From positions 2,245,001 to 2,309,000 of the forward strand of contig CAJHZI010000884.1 of assembly GCA_905160935.1 (NCBI GenBank): DNA of 64,000 nt, in the 5' to 3' direction. The notes under the pieces are model-generated. The model searched no databases. It was not told the origin of the DNA and was given only the letters and a program-made list of their open reading frames with translations. The position numbers and the translations under genes are program-made. This DNA is from Enchytraeus crypticus (taxonomy: Eukaryota; Annelida; Clitellata; Enchytraeida; Enchytraeidae). Below are positions 1 to 12,905 of this stretch, piece by piece (positions within the stretch are counted from its first letter, which is position 1; each line of letters opens with the position of its first letter).

Positions 1-46
<46 letters not shown>

Positions 47-50
47 CCCC

Positions 51-124
<74 letters not shown>

Positions 125-140
125 ATATATATATATATAT
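1..140. repeat. (CT)n and (TA)n microsatellites
   Basis: A CT run (about 3-44) is followed by a long TA run (about 51-140). It directly precedes a pyrimidine tract and AG that could be a splice acceptor for the possible exon at 161. Confidence 0.95.
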
Positions 141-160
141 CCCCTCCCGCCCTCTCGTAG

Positions 161-357
161 TGCGTCATTCATTTCTCCACCTTTCCTCCACCCGTCCACT
201 GGTAATCCACCACGCTTCAATCATCTCAATGATTTTACTCCAGATGCCGGTCCAGTGCTCCGTGCAGATGAAGAGATTACCTGTAACTCTGTCACCAGGC
301 ACTCAGGCACGATCATAGCCCGGCCTAGCCGAATCTTTTGTGATTACTCTCATCAAG
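161..357 (+). CDS. possible internal exon of an unidentified gene
   Basis: This 197-nt block is bounded by a pyrimidine-rich acceptor (CCTCTCGTAG) and a donor (CATCAAG|GTAAATG). Only the frame starting at 162 is open throughout; the other two plus frames hit stops. It is GC-richer than its AT-rich surroundings. The predicted 65 residues contain PPRFNHLNDFTPDAG and two cysteines (EITCNS, IFCDYSH). It would take one nucleotide from the previous exon and leave one at its 3' end. I do not recognise the product. There is no start codon and no neighbouring exon was found, so it rests on composition, splice signals and one open frame. It could be a chance ORF. Confidence 0.4.
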
Positions 358-429
358 GTAAATGCTCTTTTTTACGACAAATATCTTTAATCTCTGTCTG
401 ATATATCATTAATTATATCTACATTATTA

Positions 430-507
430 TGTAAATATATATATATATATATATTATATATATTTTATATTGCATATATTATATATACAGGTATATGCAT
501 ATAATCC

Positions 508-564
<57 letters not shown>

Positions 565-565
565 C
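430..565. repeat. (TA)n microsatellite
   Basis: Two TA-rich runs (about 435-455 and 508-562) in AT-rich sequence. Confidence 0.9.
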
Positions 566-841
566 TATATATATAATTTTACATACATTGTTATATAAAT
601 ATATGACTTTATCTTTATTAGAATGCTAGTTAAATCTCATTTTATCTCTAATATCTCATTTCGTTTTTAATCTACATTAAGTTCAGAATTTTAGAATTTT
701 GATATTAAATTCAAATCACATTAAATTAAAATCAAAGCTATTATAACAATAGAATACATTATCTACGAAAATTAAAATTAAAATTAAATAAAATATATTT
801 TGAGAAAGCTAATTCAGAGGGAGAGGGAAAGTGAGACATAG

Positions 842-1574
<733 letters not shown>

Positions 1575-1619
1575 TTAGAAATAATATAGAATGCTAATGC
1601 AAAGGAATAGCTCTTCATA

Positions 1620-2928
1620 ATACAAGTATCTCACGGATGTAAAGGTTGCTGATGATTAGTAAAAAGCAATCAATTGATTTTCTAGAAACTGATTAGTCTC
1701 CGCTTTGATCCGCCATACTGTAGGCCCAGTGTAGGGCTGTTGAAATATAATCAGCAGTTCTTGAAGAATTAAAACTCTTCCATTTCATTTAAACTCATTT
1801 ATTTAATTCAGCTAAACTATTTATAACCGTTCGATTCACATCATAGGTTTAAATGCTAAGTTAAAAGAACCAAGATAAGTATTCAGTTGAATTTGACTGC
1901 GGAATTCATATGGCTATGAAACTGAAATTGCTGACAGATAAATAATATAAGGAAAGCATAGAGATCTATAGTTTAAGTACACTGGCAGCAGTTAATAACA
2001 ACAGTTTTCATGTACTTTTAACACAAATTAAACCCATTTTTCCATGCAAGTTTTAAAATAATTATCACAGAATTATGAAAATCTGAACTGTTGTGATTCC
2101 AGTACCGTTGTTTCAAGTTTTGGGTAGAATATTCCTAAATTTTTTCATAATATTTTAATATAATATTTTAAAAAATTAAGTACTAATTTCATTTCTGATA
2201 GTATTTGAGAACAGTAGAAAAAAAGGTAGTTGTGTCAATAGAGAAGTAAAATTTAGTACTATATATTATGCCAGTATAAATCTCTTATTACAAACGCAAC
2301 GAGTCAATCGAGTCAATACAGTAAGTACGTTCTCAAACACAGCCTGATTTCTCGTGCACTTATATTATTATCCTCCTCACAATCATTTTCCCTTTTATCT
2401 CAGTTGTAGGTCTACTATGGTCGGGATTAGACAATTTTGAAGCAATTGTATCTATATTTTTTATTTACAATTGTATTTATGTCTATTTTTATAATAATAT
2501 TAATATTAATATAATAATATTAATATTTATAACTTTATACTTATTTATTATAATTAATTATTTAATTTATTATTATTAATATTTTAATATTTTTATAGAT
2601 TAATATTAACATTAATATTAACATTACTATTACTATTACTATTAATATTTACATTTATATTTATGGTTATATTTTTAATTTTATTTATATTTGTATTTAT
2701 ATTTATATTTCTAATTTTATATTTATAATTATTTCTTTCTTTATATTTATATAGACTACTTCATCTACAGTATATGTTCCATTTATATGATCGTAATTTG
2801 TCAATATTTATGACAGGCGGAGATGAACTAATGCATGCTCTAACACTAGCTATAAGTTTATATGGCAATTAAGATTAGACTTGGGAGTTCCACTGTAGGC
2901 TAGTATTAGTCAGTTTAGGCAAAGAGTT
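1620..2928. other. AT-rich intergenic stretch without recognised genes
   Basis: No ORF or splice-bounded exon could be supported. Roughly 2450-2760 is low-complexity sequence built from ATT/ATATT units. Confidence 0.7.
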
Positions 2929-2966
2929 TTGTCAACAGAAATAAGTCATTGTGAAACCTGGACATC

Positions 2967-3117
2967 GACATCGCCACTGGCTGGAGTCAGTGGCGATGTC
3001 GGTAAGATACTCGACCGCGGATCAGTATATGCGGAGTTGAAATCCTGGGCTCGCCCGTCACTGACTTCGCTTTCGAGTCAGGAAACTGCTGTTAAGATAA
3101 CATTAGCTTTTTTTACC
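2967..3117 (+). mobile_element. tRNA-derived SINE (family S1)
   Basis: Representative copy of the commonest repeat here. The head is tRNA-like: an A-box-like TGGCGATGTCGGTAAG and a B-box-like region GGAGTTGAAATCC (GGGTTCAAATCC in other copies). A body follows (GTCACTGAC...CGCTTTCGAGT, GGAAACTG...GTTAA) and then a tail reading AGCTTT. It resembles a Pol III-transcribed retroposon. The head here is preceded by its own inverted start, giving a 13-bp stem at 2967-2979/2988-3000. Confidence 0.8.
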
Positions 3118-3119
3118 TA

Positions 3120-3540
3120 AAAACGAATTAAGCGTGTTATAAACTTTAAATTTACGTTTGATAAGTAAAAACTGCAGTTATAAAGTTAAATATTTACATT
3201 TAATACGCAAAAACTGCGGTTAAGCCAGCAGTTAGTATGTAAAGCAAGAGTTAATAAGAAAGCAAATATTTTATAAGTAAAACAAGAAGTTAAAAAGTAA
3301 ACCAGGCAGGCAATAAGAAATCAAGAAGTTAATAAATAAAACAAAAAAATAATAATTAACAAATATTTAATACGCAAACCAAGTAGTTAGTAAAACACGA
3401 AGCTAATAAGCAAAAAGGTATAGTGAAAAAGCAATTAAATAATAATTTAATACTTAACAAGTAAAAGAAGAAGAACTACAGGGCGCACACTACGGTAGAT
3501 CTGGTTTTCTCTTACACCATGTGCAGTAATTTAATAAATT
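3120..3540. other. A-rich low-complexity intergenic sequence
   Basis: Imperfect repeats of the kind AGTAAAACAAGAAGTTAATAAG. It lies just downstream (minus strand) of the donor of the 3566-4320 exon, so it may be the start of that gene's intron. Confidence 0.5.
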
Positions 3541-3565
3541 AAAATTCGTATAAATCTTAACTTAC

Positions 3566-4320
3566 ATTGCGATGACGTCATACTGAATCATCGTGCCTCT
3601 TCGATAATGTGGATAATTTCTCGACGCCGCATTTCTCCCAACGGATTCTGTTGATGCGTCTGAGCTTGTTGTTACAACGTAAACTGAAGTGGTTTCCCCT
3701 GTTTTGCTTCCTGTTTGCACAGCGGACGTAATAATATTCGTATTGAATTCTGTGTCTGGTAAAGTTGTTGTTGTTGTTGTTGTTGTAATATTACTGTTTA
3801 TTGTTGCTGAAGAGGTTGTTGTTGTTGCTGTCATATCAGTCTTTGTGGCTGTTGTTGTCCCTACTGTTTGTATAAAAGATAATCCTATTTCTGTTGCTGA
3901 TGATAATTCTGTATCAAAACTCGTTGTTAATTTCACGTGTATTTCTGATTCTGAAGTTATTTCCTGTTGCCGTTCTTTAAAGTTGAGGTCTGTTGTTGTT
4001 GTTGTCAATTCTCCTCGCTCATACAGCTCGTTCTCTTGAAAGAGGAACTCGGCGCTGATTAGGTTTCGTCCGGAACACGAAACAATTCTGCCGATAGCTC
4101 GAGATCTTGAAGGATATCTGTTGCTAGATACGCCTTCGCTGACGTCATCTATTAATCCGTTAGTGACGTCACCGTGACGACAGACGCATCTGATTGGACA
4201 GAGTCTGCTCGGATAAGCGTGACAGTAGCTCGATGTTGTTATGGATAGAAGAAAAACGAAAGAGGTATCAAAGAAGAAGTAGAGTGAATAAAATGGAGCG
4301 AAATGAAGCTCTGATGGCAT
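3566..4320 (-). CDS. first coding exon of a secreted Thr-rich protein with LRRNT-like motif
   Basis: The first ATG of the open frame is at 4320 and gives 251 codons plus two nucleotides. The N-terminus looks like a signal peptide (hydrophobic LYFFF...SFVFLLSI, then SSYCHA). Next comes a cysteine cluster, LCPIRCVCRHGD then about 30 residues later IVSCSGRNLIS. This matches the layout of the leucine-rich-repeat N-terminal cap (CPxxCxC...CxxxxL). The remainder is Ser/Thr-rich, with runs of ATTTTSS and TTTTTTTTLPD, as in mucin-like stalks. No LRR units follow in this exon. A consensus donor (GCAAT|GTAAGTT) overlaps the in-frame stop, so the gene probably continues to lower coordinates. No further exon was identified. 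The LRRNT assignment is inference from spacing; the exon itself is better supported. Confidence 0.6.
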
Positions 4321-4379
4321 TGCGCTTGCCTCAGTAAACACGTAAATAAGTATAAGCACGCACGATATACCTACTTACT

Positions 4380-5345
4380 AATGATTACCGTGCTAATCCG
4401 TGCCAAGAACATTACGTGAACAATTACTCTAAATTTTCCCAAAAAGGCGGTAAATGCCATCTTTATAATTTTCTAGTTAAAACTTAAATCAACTAACAGA
4501 AAATCGTTTATATCCATTCTTTGGCATTTCATTGATCGTCATCTATTCCAAGAAAATTTCGTTATATTTTTAATTCACAACTAAAGACACTGTCAGTGTC
4601 GTGTTAAATGGAAATCAGTTTATTTCTCTGCACGACTTCGCTAATATCTAAGTAATTTTAGAGCATGCAAGCTTTTAAATAAACTATACATATACAGTAG
4701 GCCTATATATCACAGTAAACTATGTTAGGATTACAACGTAATTAGCAGCTAGAGTTTGACCAGGGTTGAATTTACTGGGGTCGGGGGGTTCGAACCCTTT
4801 TGGTAGATGTGTTACTCCCCATGACTTATGTTTGACACCCTCCAGTTATAACCCTTATGACAAAATCCTTATGAACCCCCTCCTGATAAATCTTCGACAC
4901 CATAACTACCCTTCTTGGAAAAATGTAACAAATTCGACACTAACTAGTACCTATGTCATTACACTATCATGTTATTACGTTATTGTTGCGATACTATTAA
5001 AATATTATTACGATGTTATTGCGTTATTATTACGATGGCAATAAGTTATTATTACGATGTTATTATGTAATTGACTAAGCCAACCCTAAGATGATTGCTA
5101 CAGAGAAATACGTGACATCTGGTGACGTTATTGATTCGTGACAGTGTAACGATCTGTCATGCCATTGGTCATCACAAGCCACGCCTATCACTCGTAATAA
5201 AGATTATGATTGGATGATATCTGTGTCACAGGAATGACAAGACTTTGCTTGACCACGGTCAGTTCAAAGTGTTTGTAATAGAATCCGACTGACCAACCAG
5301 AAACATTATAGAATCATTAGAGTTTGTCCAGTGGTTGAAATTGAG
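4380..5345. other. intergenic, no gene recognised
   Basis: AT-rich sequence upstream (minus sense) of the Thr-rich exon; it may contain its promoter. About 4970-5060 has imperfect ATTATTACGATGTT repeats. Confidence 0.5.
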
Positions 5346-5476
5346 AGCTGGCAAAGCTAATGTTAACGTCAGTTTCCTCACTCGAAAACGATGTCAGTGA
5401 CGGGAGAACCCAGGATTTGACCCCGCACATACTGATCCGCGTTCGAATAACTTACCGACATCGCCACTGGTTGGTA
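5346..5476 (-). mobile_element. SINE family S1 copy
   Basis: Near full-length antisense copy: tail AGCTGGCAAAGCTAA, body, and head ending CGACATCGCCACTGG. Confidence 0.75.
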
Positions 5477-5726
5477 GAACTGCCAAAGCTTTCGGGCCCC
5501 TTCTATTATACATGCATATAGCACATCTAATTTCGCCCCCCTAGCAGAGGAGGTAATTTCAGAAAAAAAGAGAACTATTGGAACTGAGTTCACCTACGTC
5601 TCCTCCCCACTCCAACCACAGAGTTTGCCTAACAGTAAAAAGAATGAGTAAATAAAGAGAATTAACATTTGAATTTGTAGTAAATAAAAATGAATTTCTT
5701 TAAAAATAATTTGCCTAATATAGAAG

Positions 5727-5795
5727 AAATAATAATAATAAAGGTTTATCGTCCGTTTCCCCATCCAAAGATGATGTCTGGGACGTCATAAACAG
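5727..5795 (+). repeat. dispersed repeat R4 fragment
   Basis: (AAT)n followed by AAGGTTTATCGTCCGTTTCC and GATGATGTC. The same junction recurs at 25033, 26785, 37400 and 50573, so it defines a dispersed family. Confidence 0.7.
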
Positions 5796-6089
5796 AACTA
5801 TTCTCATCCTTCATGGAGTCATTTCCTAAAACAAATTTAGGAATATAATGAAGAAGCAAAAACTTTAGTTAAGTTCCCAATCTAGCTCAGAAACATAACA
5901 CAACTTACTCAGCCCAGGCATTTCTTGCGGACTACACTATATATTCTTTTATTCACCATTATATGGCAGATACAAATATACAAACAAACAAAACGAAACT
6001 AAAACTAAACGAAAAAGACAGAAATTAGCCTATATGCACAAATTTTGTCTAGCAGATTTGATAACATACATGTATTGTAAACCATACAA

Positions 6090-8180
6090 TAAACAGTTCC
6101 ATGTACTAATCAAAATTAGATGTAGATTCCGTAGTTAACATTTTTTCAAAGAAGTTCCACAGTTTAAATCTAATAGTAGCAACAGAATCATCATTTAAAA
6201 TATATTTCCTTTGTAATTTCTCAAACGCTAAGTAATCTGAATGATCCAAATCAATCCCTCTATTTAATTTACCGTCTTTAACTAGCTTATTTAAAAAATT
6301 CAATCTATTGTAATCATACAAAATATTTAGAGGCAAGAAACCGAAATAGTATTGTAACCACATTATTACTGCTTCGTCAGTTGTATGAAAGATCTTTGTA
6401 AAGACACTATCATATGCATTGCTAAAACTCCTTAACTCTGTCTCTCGCAAGATTGCAGCAGGTGTGCCATAGAGCAATGCTGACACTGCATAACTATTGA
6501 TCAATTTAAGAATAACATATTCAGCTGCCTTTGTTCCTAACCTTCCTAAATTGTGTTAACGGCTCTAAAGAATTTTCCTTTAGATTCATCCCATTAGCAT
6601 TTAAAATACTTCGCTTTACAGATAGTGACTCCTAAGTATTGAATAAAATCAACCCAATTAATATTTACTCCTTGAATGCTTAACGGAGAGCACACATATT
6701 TACACCTTGGACCTATCCTTAAATAGTGGCATTTGAATGTATTTATTGGCAGATCTAAATCATTGAAGACATTATTACATATATTAAACATCATATGCAA
6801 ATCAGTAACAGATATACTGATTAGAATCAAATCGTCAGCATACATAAAGCTATTCAGACATTGACAAAACATCCTAATTTAGATTCCTCCAACACATTCA
6901 ACAAGTTATCTACATATAACGTAAATAATATGGGGGATAGAACTCCTCCTTGTTTGACACCAGATAATAAAGGTACACAGTTAAAAGACATGCAGTTTTC
7001 CCATTTAACAGTGGTTGAGTTTTTGGAAAAAAAGTTTTCCAACACATGTAAGATACATCTATTTAAACATTTATTTTGCAGCATGCAAAAAAATCTCATA
7101 TCCACAGCACTTATCGAAAGCCTTTTTAGATCGATTACTCCAATATTAACGGTGGTATTCCTGTTAGTGAAATAATTAATAACTTTTCTTAAGTTTATGC
7201 ACAGCGTTAATACACCCAACTTTCTGTTTAAAACCGAACTGCCTAGAAGAGGTTTCAAAATTGACATATTTAATAATACAGTACTCAAGTCTTTTAGATA
7301 TTATTGGGCATATAGTTATACCCCGATAATCATCCGTAGATAATTTTCTTTTGTAACCCTTCAATTTAGGTATTGGCGTATTAACACCAGCACCGAAAGC
7401 ATCTGGAACCTTACCCAGTTTCAATATTAAGTTAAAGAGATTTTTAGAGTTATAATTAGAGACGGATGGGCGTAAGTGATATGCTCAATTGTTAAACCGT
7501 CTGCCCAGGGGCTTTATTTGTTTTAATTCTGTCAATTGCATTGTCAATCATTCCTAATTCATATATTATCTGAATTTACAGGCATTTCTTTTTTACTGAA
7601 GTAAATATCTCGAAACGTTTGGTGTTTTTCCATCGAGTTTGGAGTACAGGCTTTTTTAAAACTACTGGCTAGAACATTAGCAATCTTAATATCCTTATTA
7701 AATCCGTGGATAGCTATATTACATTGATTGTTTTTTGTTTCGGAAAATAACTCTTCCAACTTCTCCAAAATTTTGAACTACTTGAGGTAAGCAAATTAGA
7801 TTATAGTTCTTCTGATACTTTGTTTTGTATTTTTGCTTATTTGTAATTACTGCCCTTTTATAGTTTTTGTGTGCTTTAATTTTATTATCGTATCAGCTGC
7901 CTTCACTAGGTCTATCAGCATTAATCCAGCATTTGAATTGCTTTATAGATTCCTGTTTGATTTGATTTAACTCTTCATCCCACCAGAATTTGCGTACATC
8001 TTTTTTTCTTTTTTCTTTTAATAGTTCTGAGAGAGCAATTTTTCAAAATAAAAATTATTTGATTATATATACCATTAATATCATCCTGACTAAATAAATC
8101 AGGATAATTTTCATATAACTTATCTAGGTTGTCATTATTGAGTCTATACAAATCATATAGCTCAATTCTCGTCTCAATTC
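6090..8180 (-). pseudogene. decayed non-LTR retrotransposon (LINE) pol remnant
   Basis: Read 5'->3' on the minus strand it shows, in broken frames, FWWDEELNQIK (about 8000-7960, the linker before RT), DDYRGITICPIISK and QFGFKQKVGCINAV (7424-7176), GVKQGGVLSPILFTLYVDN (about 6960), and FMYADDLILIS (about 6850), the catalytic YADD box. The C-terminal thumb/connection region follows (6504-6106). This order is that of a LINE reverse transcriptase. At least four frame breaks and stops show that it is dead. No endonuclease domain could be read with confidence. Clade is undetermined. Confidence 0.85.
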
Positions 8181-8841
8181 TACTATACCATTAATAAGCG
8201 CTAGTTCGATAAGAAAAAATTTGCAATCTCTTGAGTCAGGAAAACTCGCTATACTTAAATGCCGACAAGTTTATTATATGTGATGAGATTGGTGACAAGT
8301 TTTTCCTGTAGCAGGTTTCAAATTGTGTAGTGAATTTCCACAAGTTATAAGACATTCTGATAAATCTGAATTACATGATTACTTTTAAAAGATTCTTAAA
8401 ACGCATCTTTTCTGCTCACTTACAAATTTAAACCCATCTGATTTTAGCATTGTGGTACTTCTAAATATGTAAACGTTACTGTTTATGCTGTTTTACTGTA
8501 CGTAATTGTTGTAAATTAGAGACGTATAAGTAATAGGTAATCCTTTACATTATATATACGCTTGTAAACATAAAACATTAACCAATTTTTTCTTAAAAGT
8601 AATAAAAGTAATTACAATATTAACGATCACATCAGTATAATAACTTCATAAATCGTGTAATTATTTTAACTAATCGATCACCCTGTGAGGAAATACAGAT
8701 TCAACGCAGTAGTGTTTAATGTCAGTTTCCTGTCTAAGCAAGTCCCTCGACTAGAATGTAAGCCTCTATTTCAACTGAACCGCATTCCGATAACTAATAA
8801 CAACCTACACTATTGCCTTTGCTTAATCTATTTAGACATTC
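8181..8841. other. AT-rich sequence with no recognised gene
   Basis: May include the 5' portion of the LINE remnant to the left, but no motif could be read. Confidence 0.4.
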
Positions 8842-9010
8842 TTGGTGCACTGCCTACTGGCAGGTCCATGGTATATAACGCATCCACTCATCTCTATAGC
8901 CCGTTTTCCTCTCCATGCCCACATACGAGTGGATCTTTAAATCATCTATAACATTCCTGTTGATATACCATTATTCTTGAGGGATTCTTCTTATGGCGAG
9001 GTGGGCCCCT
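8842..9010 (-). mobile_element. RTE-like LINE 3' end (family L1)
   Basis: Antisense tail GTGCACTGCCTACTGGCAGG-TCCATGGTATATAACGC, matching the 3' end of the longer copies at 9440 and 30690. Severely 5'-truncated, as is usual for LINE insertions. Confidence 0.7.
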
Positions 9011-9439
9011 TATGCCTTCGTCAGCTTTGAATAGCATTTACTGGTCATGGCGCCATTCCCTGATAAAGCAATCCTGAGTATCTGTTTTCCACTTTAAACA
9101 TATACGATTATAAATAGTATCTAATCAACAATTCCTCATAGGTAATATTTTGAAGATTTTTTAACTGCAGGTTAGACTTTAAATTGCATTGCTTGACTTA
9201 AAGAATAAATAGATCTACACGTTTCAGAAAATTACCAATATTAATAAATCATAAAATTCCTGTTGTTATAATGTAGTAATAATTTAAGAAGATATATTTC
9301 TTATCTATGATTTCTTAACATGCGATAGGCCCATCCCTGGTTACTGCAACTAAATGATATTTACAATTTATTTTTTATTTTTTCTCTTCTCTTTCCCGAT
9401 TTTTTGCTGCGCGACCTTTTTACAGGTCATTTTTCGTTA

Positions 9440-10640
9440 GTAGGATTTAAAGGTATTTTGGTGTTTGTGCCATTTGCCATAACGATGATGAATATCTTAA
9501 AAAGAATAGGAATTGACAGGAGAGATAGAAGACTAATTTTGAACTTGTACATGAATCAAAGAGCAGTAATCAAAATCCAACATGAATACTCAGAAGAAGG
9601 AGAAATAGGACGTGGAGTAAGACAAGGTTGTAGCATTTCGCCGCTGCTGTTTAACATTTATGCTGAGGCAATGATGGAGGAAGCCATGGAAGACATGGAA
9701 GAAGGAATAAAAGTAGGAGGGAATTTGTTACAAGATGTACGATTTGCAGACGACCAAGGAATGGTAGCGGGCAGCGAGATTGGAATGCAGAAGATAATGG
9801 ATAGGCTGAATGATACGGCCCTAAGATATGGCATGAAGATTAATATAAAAAAGACCAAGGTTATGAGAGTGTCCAATAATAAAGGTAAAGATACCTGTTC
9901 CAATTTCCTTACCTGTTCCAATTTCGTACCATTTCCAACTCCTTACCTGTTCCAATTTTGTACCATTTATTGTGATATTAATATCACAATACCACGTACC
10001 ATTTATTGTGATATTAATATCACAATAAATGGTACGAAATTGGAACAGGTAAGGAGTTTCAAATATTGGGGTCATACTATAACCGATGACGGGAAATGTG
10101 AGACTGAAATATGCAGCAGGCTTGCACAAGCAAAAGCGGCCTTTGGTAATAGCAAAGAACTATTACCAAAAAGTCTGAAGAAAGATACAAAGATAAAGAT
10201 AGTAAAAACTTTGGTTTGGACCACGCTATTGTATGGTTGTGAAACATGGACCTTAAGGAAGGAAGATATTAGGAAACTGGAGGCATTGGAAATGTGGATT
10301 TGGAGTAGAATGGAGAGGATTAGTTGGACTTAAAAGGCTATAAATGAGGAAGTTCTAGAGAGAGTTGGCACAGATAACCAGTTGATAAATGTCTTAAGAA
10401 ATAGGAAGAAGAGTTGAATAGGACACATTCTAAGGGGAAAGGTCTATTAAATGAGGTCATAGAAGGTAGAATGGAAGGAAAAAGAGGCAGGGGCAGGCCG
10501 AGATTAGGTATGTCAGATGATTTAAAGACCCACTCATATGGGGAAATGAAGAGGAAGGCGGAAGACAGAGAAGAGTAGAGGCGTTATATACCATGGACCT
10601 GCCAGTAGGCAGTGCACTAAGAGAGAGAGAGACAGTGCTA
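9440..10640 (+). mobile_element. 5'-truncated RTE-like LINE copy with RT domain
   Basis: The 309-codon frame at 9404-10333 carries reverse transcriptase motifs: RGVRQGCSISPLLFNIYAE (fingers/palm), VRFADDQGMVAG (catalytic FADD variant) and YGMKINIKKTKVM. It continues with [37 protein letters not shown] and MWIWSRMERISW, the C-terminal region typical of RTE-type ORFs. After a stop at 10331 the remaining C-terminus continues in broken frames ([14 protein letters not shown]). The 3' end is CATGGACCTGCCAGTAGGC-AGTGCACTAAGAGAGAG. The palm-to-thumb region is interrupted by a fold-back palindrome (9889-10062) that keeps the frame open. The first ~70 nt of the ORF (9404-9470) do not look like RT and probably lie upstream of the truncation point. 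Confidence 0.88.
9889..10062. repeat. fold-back inverted duplication inside RT copy
   Basis: The segment CACAATAAATGGTACGAAAT-TGGAACAGGTAAGGAGTTTC (10020 on) is preceded by its inverted copy (about 9937-9980) plus partial extra copies. Two perfect 26-bp palindromes centred on GTGATATTAATATCAC lie within it. The related copy at 30840 has only the single direct segment, so the inverted material is an insertion. Confidence 0.9.
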
Positions 10641-10740
10641 TTTGTATGTTTGTTATGCTTATGTGCTGCTACTGTACTATACCGACTATTATATATATCC
10701 TTGGTGAATAGAAATATAAATACACTTAAACAAGTGACAT

Positions 10741-10945
10741 CTTTTTCTTAAAGACCTTGGCAAAGGATTCGATGATTTATATAATTTAATGAAAATTTAA
10801 TACAGTCTGCTTCAGCAACTCTTTTAAGCCGATTGATGACCTCGAGCAGCCGGGCGGCGATTCATCATGTATTGCTTGAATCGTTTTTATCAAAACAGTA
10901 TGTTCTTTCCAACCCGCAGTAAGAAATAAAAATGAAAATAAAATT
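10741..10945 (+). mobile_element. dispersed repeat S3 (LINE 3'-end related)
   Basis: Carries CTTGGCAAAGG, GCAGTCTGCTTCA, CTTTTAAGCCGATTGATGAC and CTCGAGCAGCCGGGCGGCGA. The same block at 55180-55375 forms the 3' end of a coding remnant, so S3 is probably the 3' end of that LINE or a SINE sharing it. Confidence 0.7.
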
Positions 10946-12300
10946 TAAAAGTTTATTAGATATTATCATTCTTTTTTACCCCGGTTGTAAAGAACTCTGG
11001 TTTTATAGAAACGATTAGAACAATACATCGCTGCATCGGCGCCCGGCCGGCAATAATAATAGTAATAGGCCTAATAAAAATTATTATTAGTAATAGTAAT
11101 TAATAATTGTAGTAGGCCTAATAATATTATATAAAAGCAACGATATATTATGACGAGCACGGTGTAGGACATATTGTTTTTGACCCTACTCTTAAGAAAA
11201 AGCGTTTGCGACATCTACGATATATGACATCGTTTATGTCATCTAGACATATCGTTAGTGTCGTTACGAAGCGAAATGAATTAGAAAATCACTTAAAGAG
11301 TAGACTAAACCACATAGACAGGTATATAAATTACAGTCGCTAGACCTCCCACTAAAAGGATTAGTTGATAGATATTGTGATGGACAAACTGGTAGAGCAT
11401 CTGAGTATAAATCATGGAACCTGATTTCAATTCTCAGCTCAGTCAGCGCTAAACAGACCCAATGTTGTTCACATGTAATTTTTCTAATATATTACTTTAT
11501 ATTATTTTATATTTCTTATTATTTACAGTAGGCCTCACTCTGTAGAGTGTTTCCATTGAGTCAAATTATAAATGTATCGCTCTAATAATTGGAGTCTTTA
11601 TAGCTTAGGAAGATCTGTGAGATCTAAACCTTTCGGACTTTGATGGGGGTCAGTGCTCCTGATGAGAATTTCCAGAGGGGTAGTGACGCCCAGCTCCCCT
11701 ACCCCTGCCAGTTCCAACCCTAGTTGGCAATAAATTTTTTATTATATTCTTATTTTATTATATTATATTAAATTTTTATTATATTATATATTCTTTATTT
11801 GCTTTAAACTCAATGAAAATGAAAACAATTACTATATTGAAGTTAAGTTGATTTTGAGACACTCGAGAGATGGAGCCTCTGTCTCTTTGTTCTCACTGAG
11901 TACCTCGTTAGGTGGATCTGTTTGAGAACACACTACGAGAATGGTTGATTGACTAATAGGTGGCCAGCTAGATAGGATGAATCTTCTAGACTTCAGCTGT
12001 GGACTGAGATTTATTATCGTTTGCTATTTTGACAATATATCGAAAAAACAGATAAAGAATTAAATAAAATTTCACACTAGTGCTGTTCTGCCAAGTAGCA
12101 GGTCCAAGATAAATTTCCCAACGACCATTCTGCTTTCCCACACCACGAAGAGCAATTCGAAGATCAACAAGTTAGTCACTTTATTAAAGGGCGAGTAAAA
12201 GCTGTGCCTTGTTCAACCCTTATGTAAAATATAATTTCGGATTAATATTGCTAGCTGGAGCCAGTGGCGATGTTGGTAGGGGCATTAGGTTTACAGCACT
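10946..12300. other. intergenic, no gene recognised
   Basis: Only imperfect low-complexity sequence and a short S1 head fragment (about 12253-12280, GCTGGAGCCAGTGGCGATG). Confidence 0.5.
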
Positions 12301-12303
12301 TTA

Positions 12304-12420
12304 CAGCTTCTGAAATGGTTTCGCATTGCCTTCCTCAGTTCTTGCTTAGTCGCCTCTTACGATACTTGTAATTAACGATTAGGCTATTCGTCAGTATCCC
12401 GGACACAAGATGGGCTATCT
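12304..12420 (-). repeat. dispersed repeat R7 core fragment
   Basis: Contains TTGCCTTCCTCAGTTCTTGC and TAGTCGCCTCTTACG, shared with 17217-17400 (opposite strand), 23130-23180 and 58340-58465. Confidence 0.6.
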
Positions 12421-12905
12421 GAATTTTATACAACAAGCACAGCATAAGTAACAGATTATATAAAGGCAAATTGGTAAGAACTCTATCGAGATCGGCCAAC
12501 AGGCTATGAAGTTGCTTGATCATTATTTTACATTATTATATTATATATAATATAAAATAAAACAGATTTATTATATTTTGTCAAAAATCCATTAATTTTG
12601 CCACTTGAAAACAATTCGATATCAATTCTGACTGAGCCGATGTCATACATAGAACTCATAGGACTGAGATTAAATAGGTGAAGGTTTCAAATGCTGTGCT
12701 CGACCAGTTGCTGGTGCGCTTTCAGTGCAGGAAACTGACGTTAAACATTGACGTTTTGTTCTCAGCTTTTCTGTGAAGAGGCAAAAATAAAACTAAATGT
12801 TTGAGATCAGTCGTAACTGAGCCGTGAAGGAGTCTAATTAACGACGTTACCTGCCTATACACAAAAGTTGTTTATTTCTTTATATTTTTTATTCCGTATA
12901 ATTAC

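Noticed and set aside
2967..3117. tRNA gene
   Set aside because: A- and B-box-like signals are present, but the acceptor arm does not pair convincingly and the sequence recurs as a dispersed SINE.
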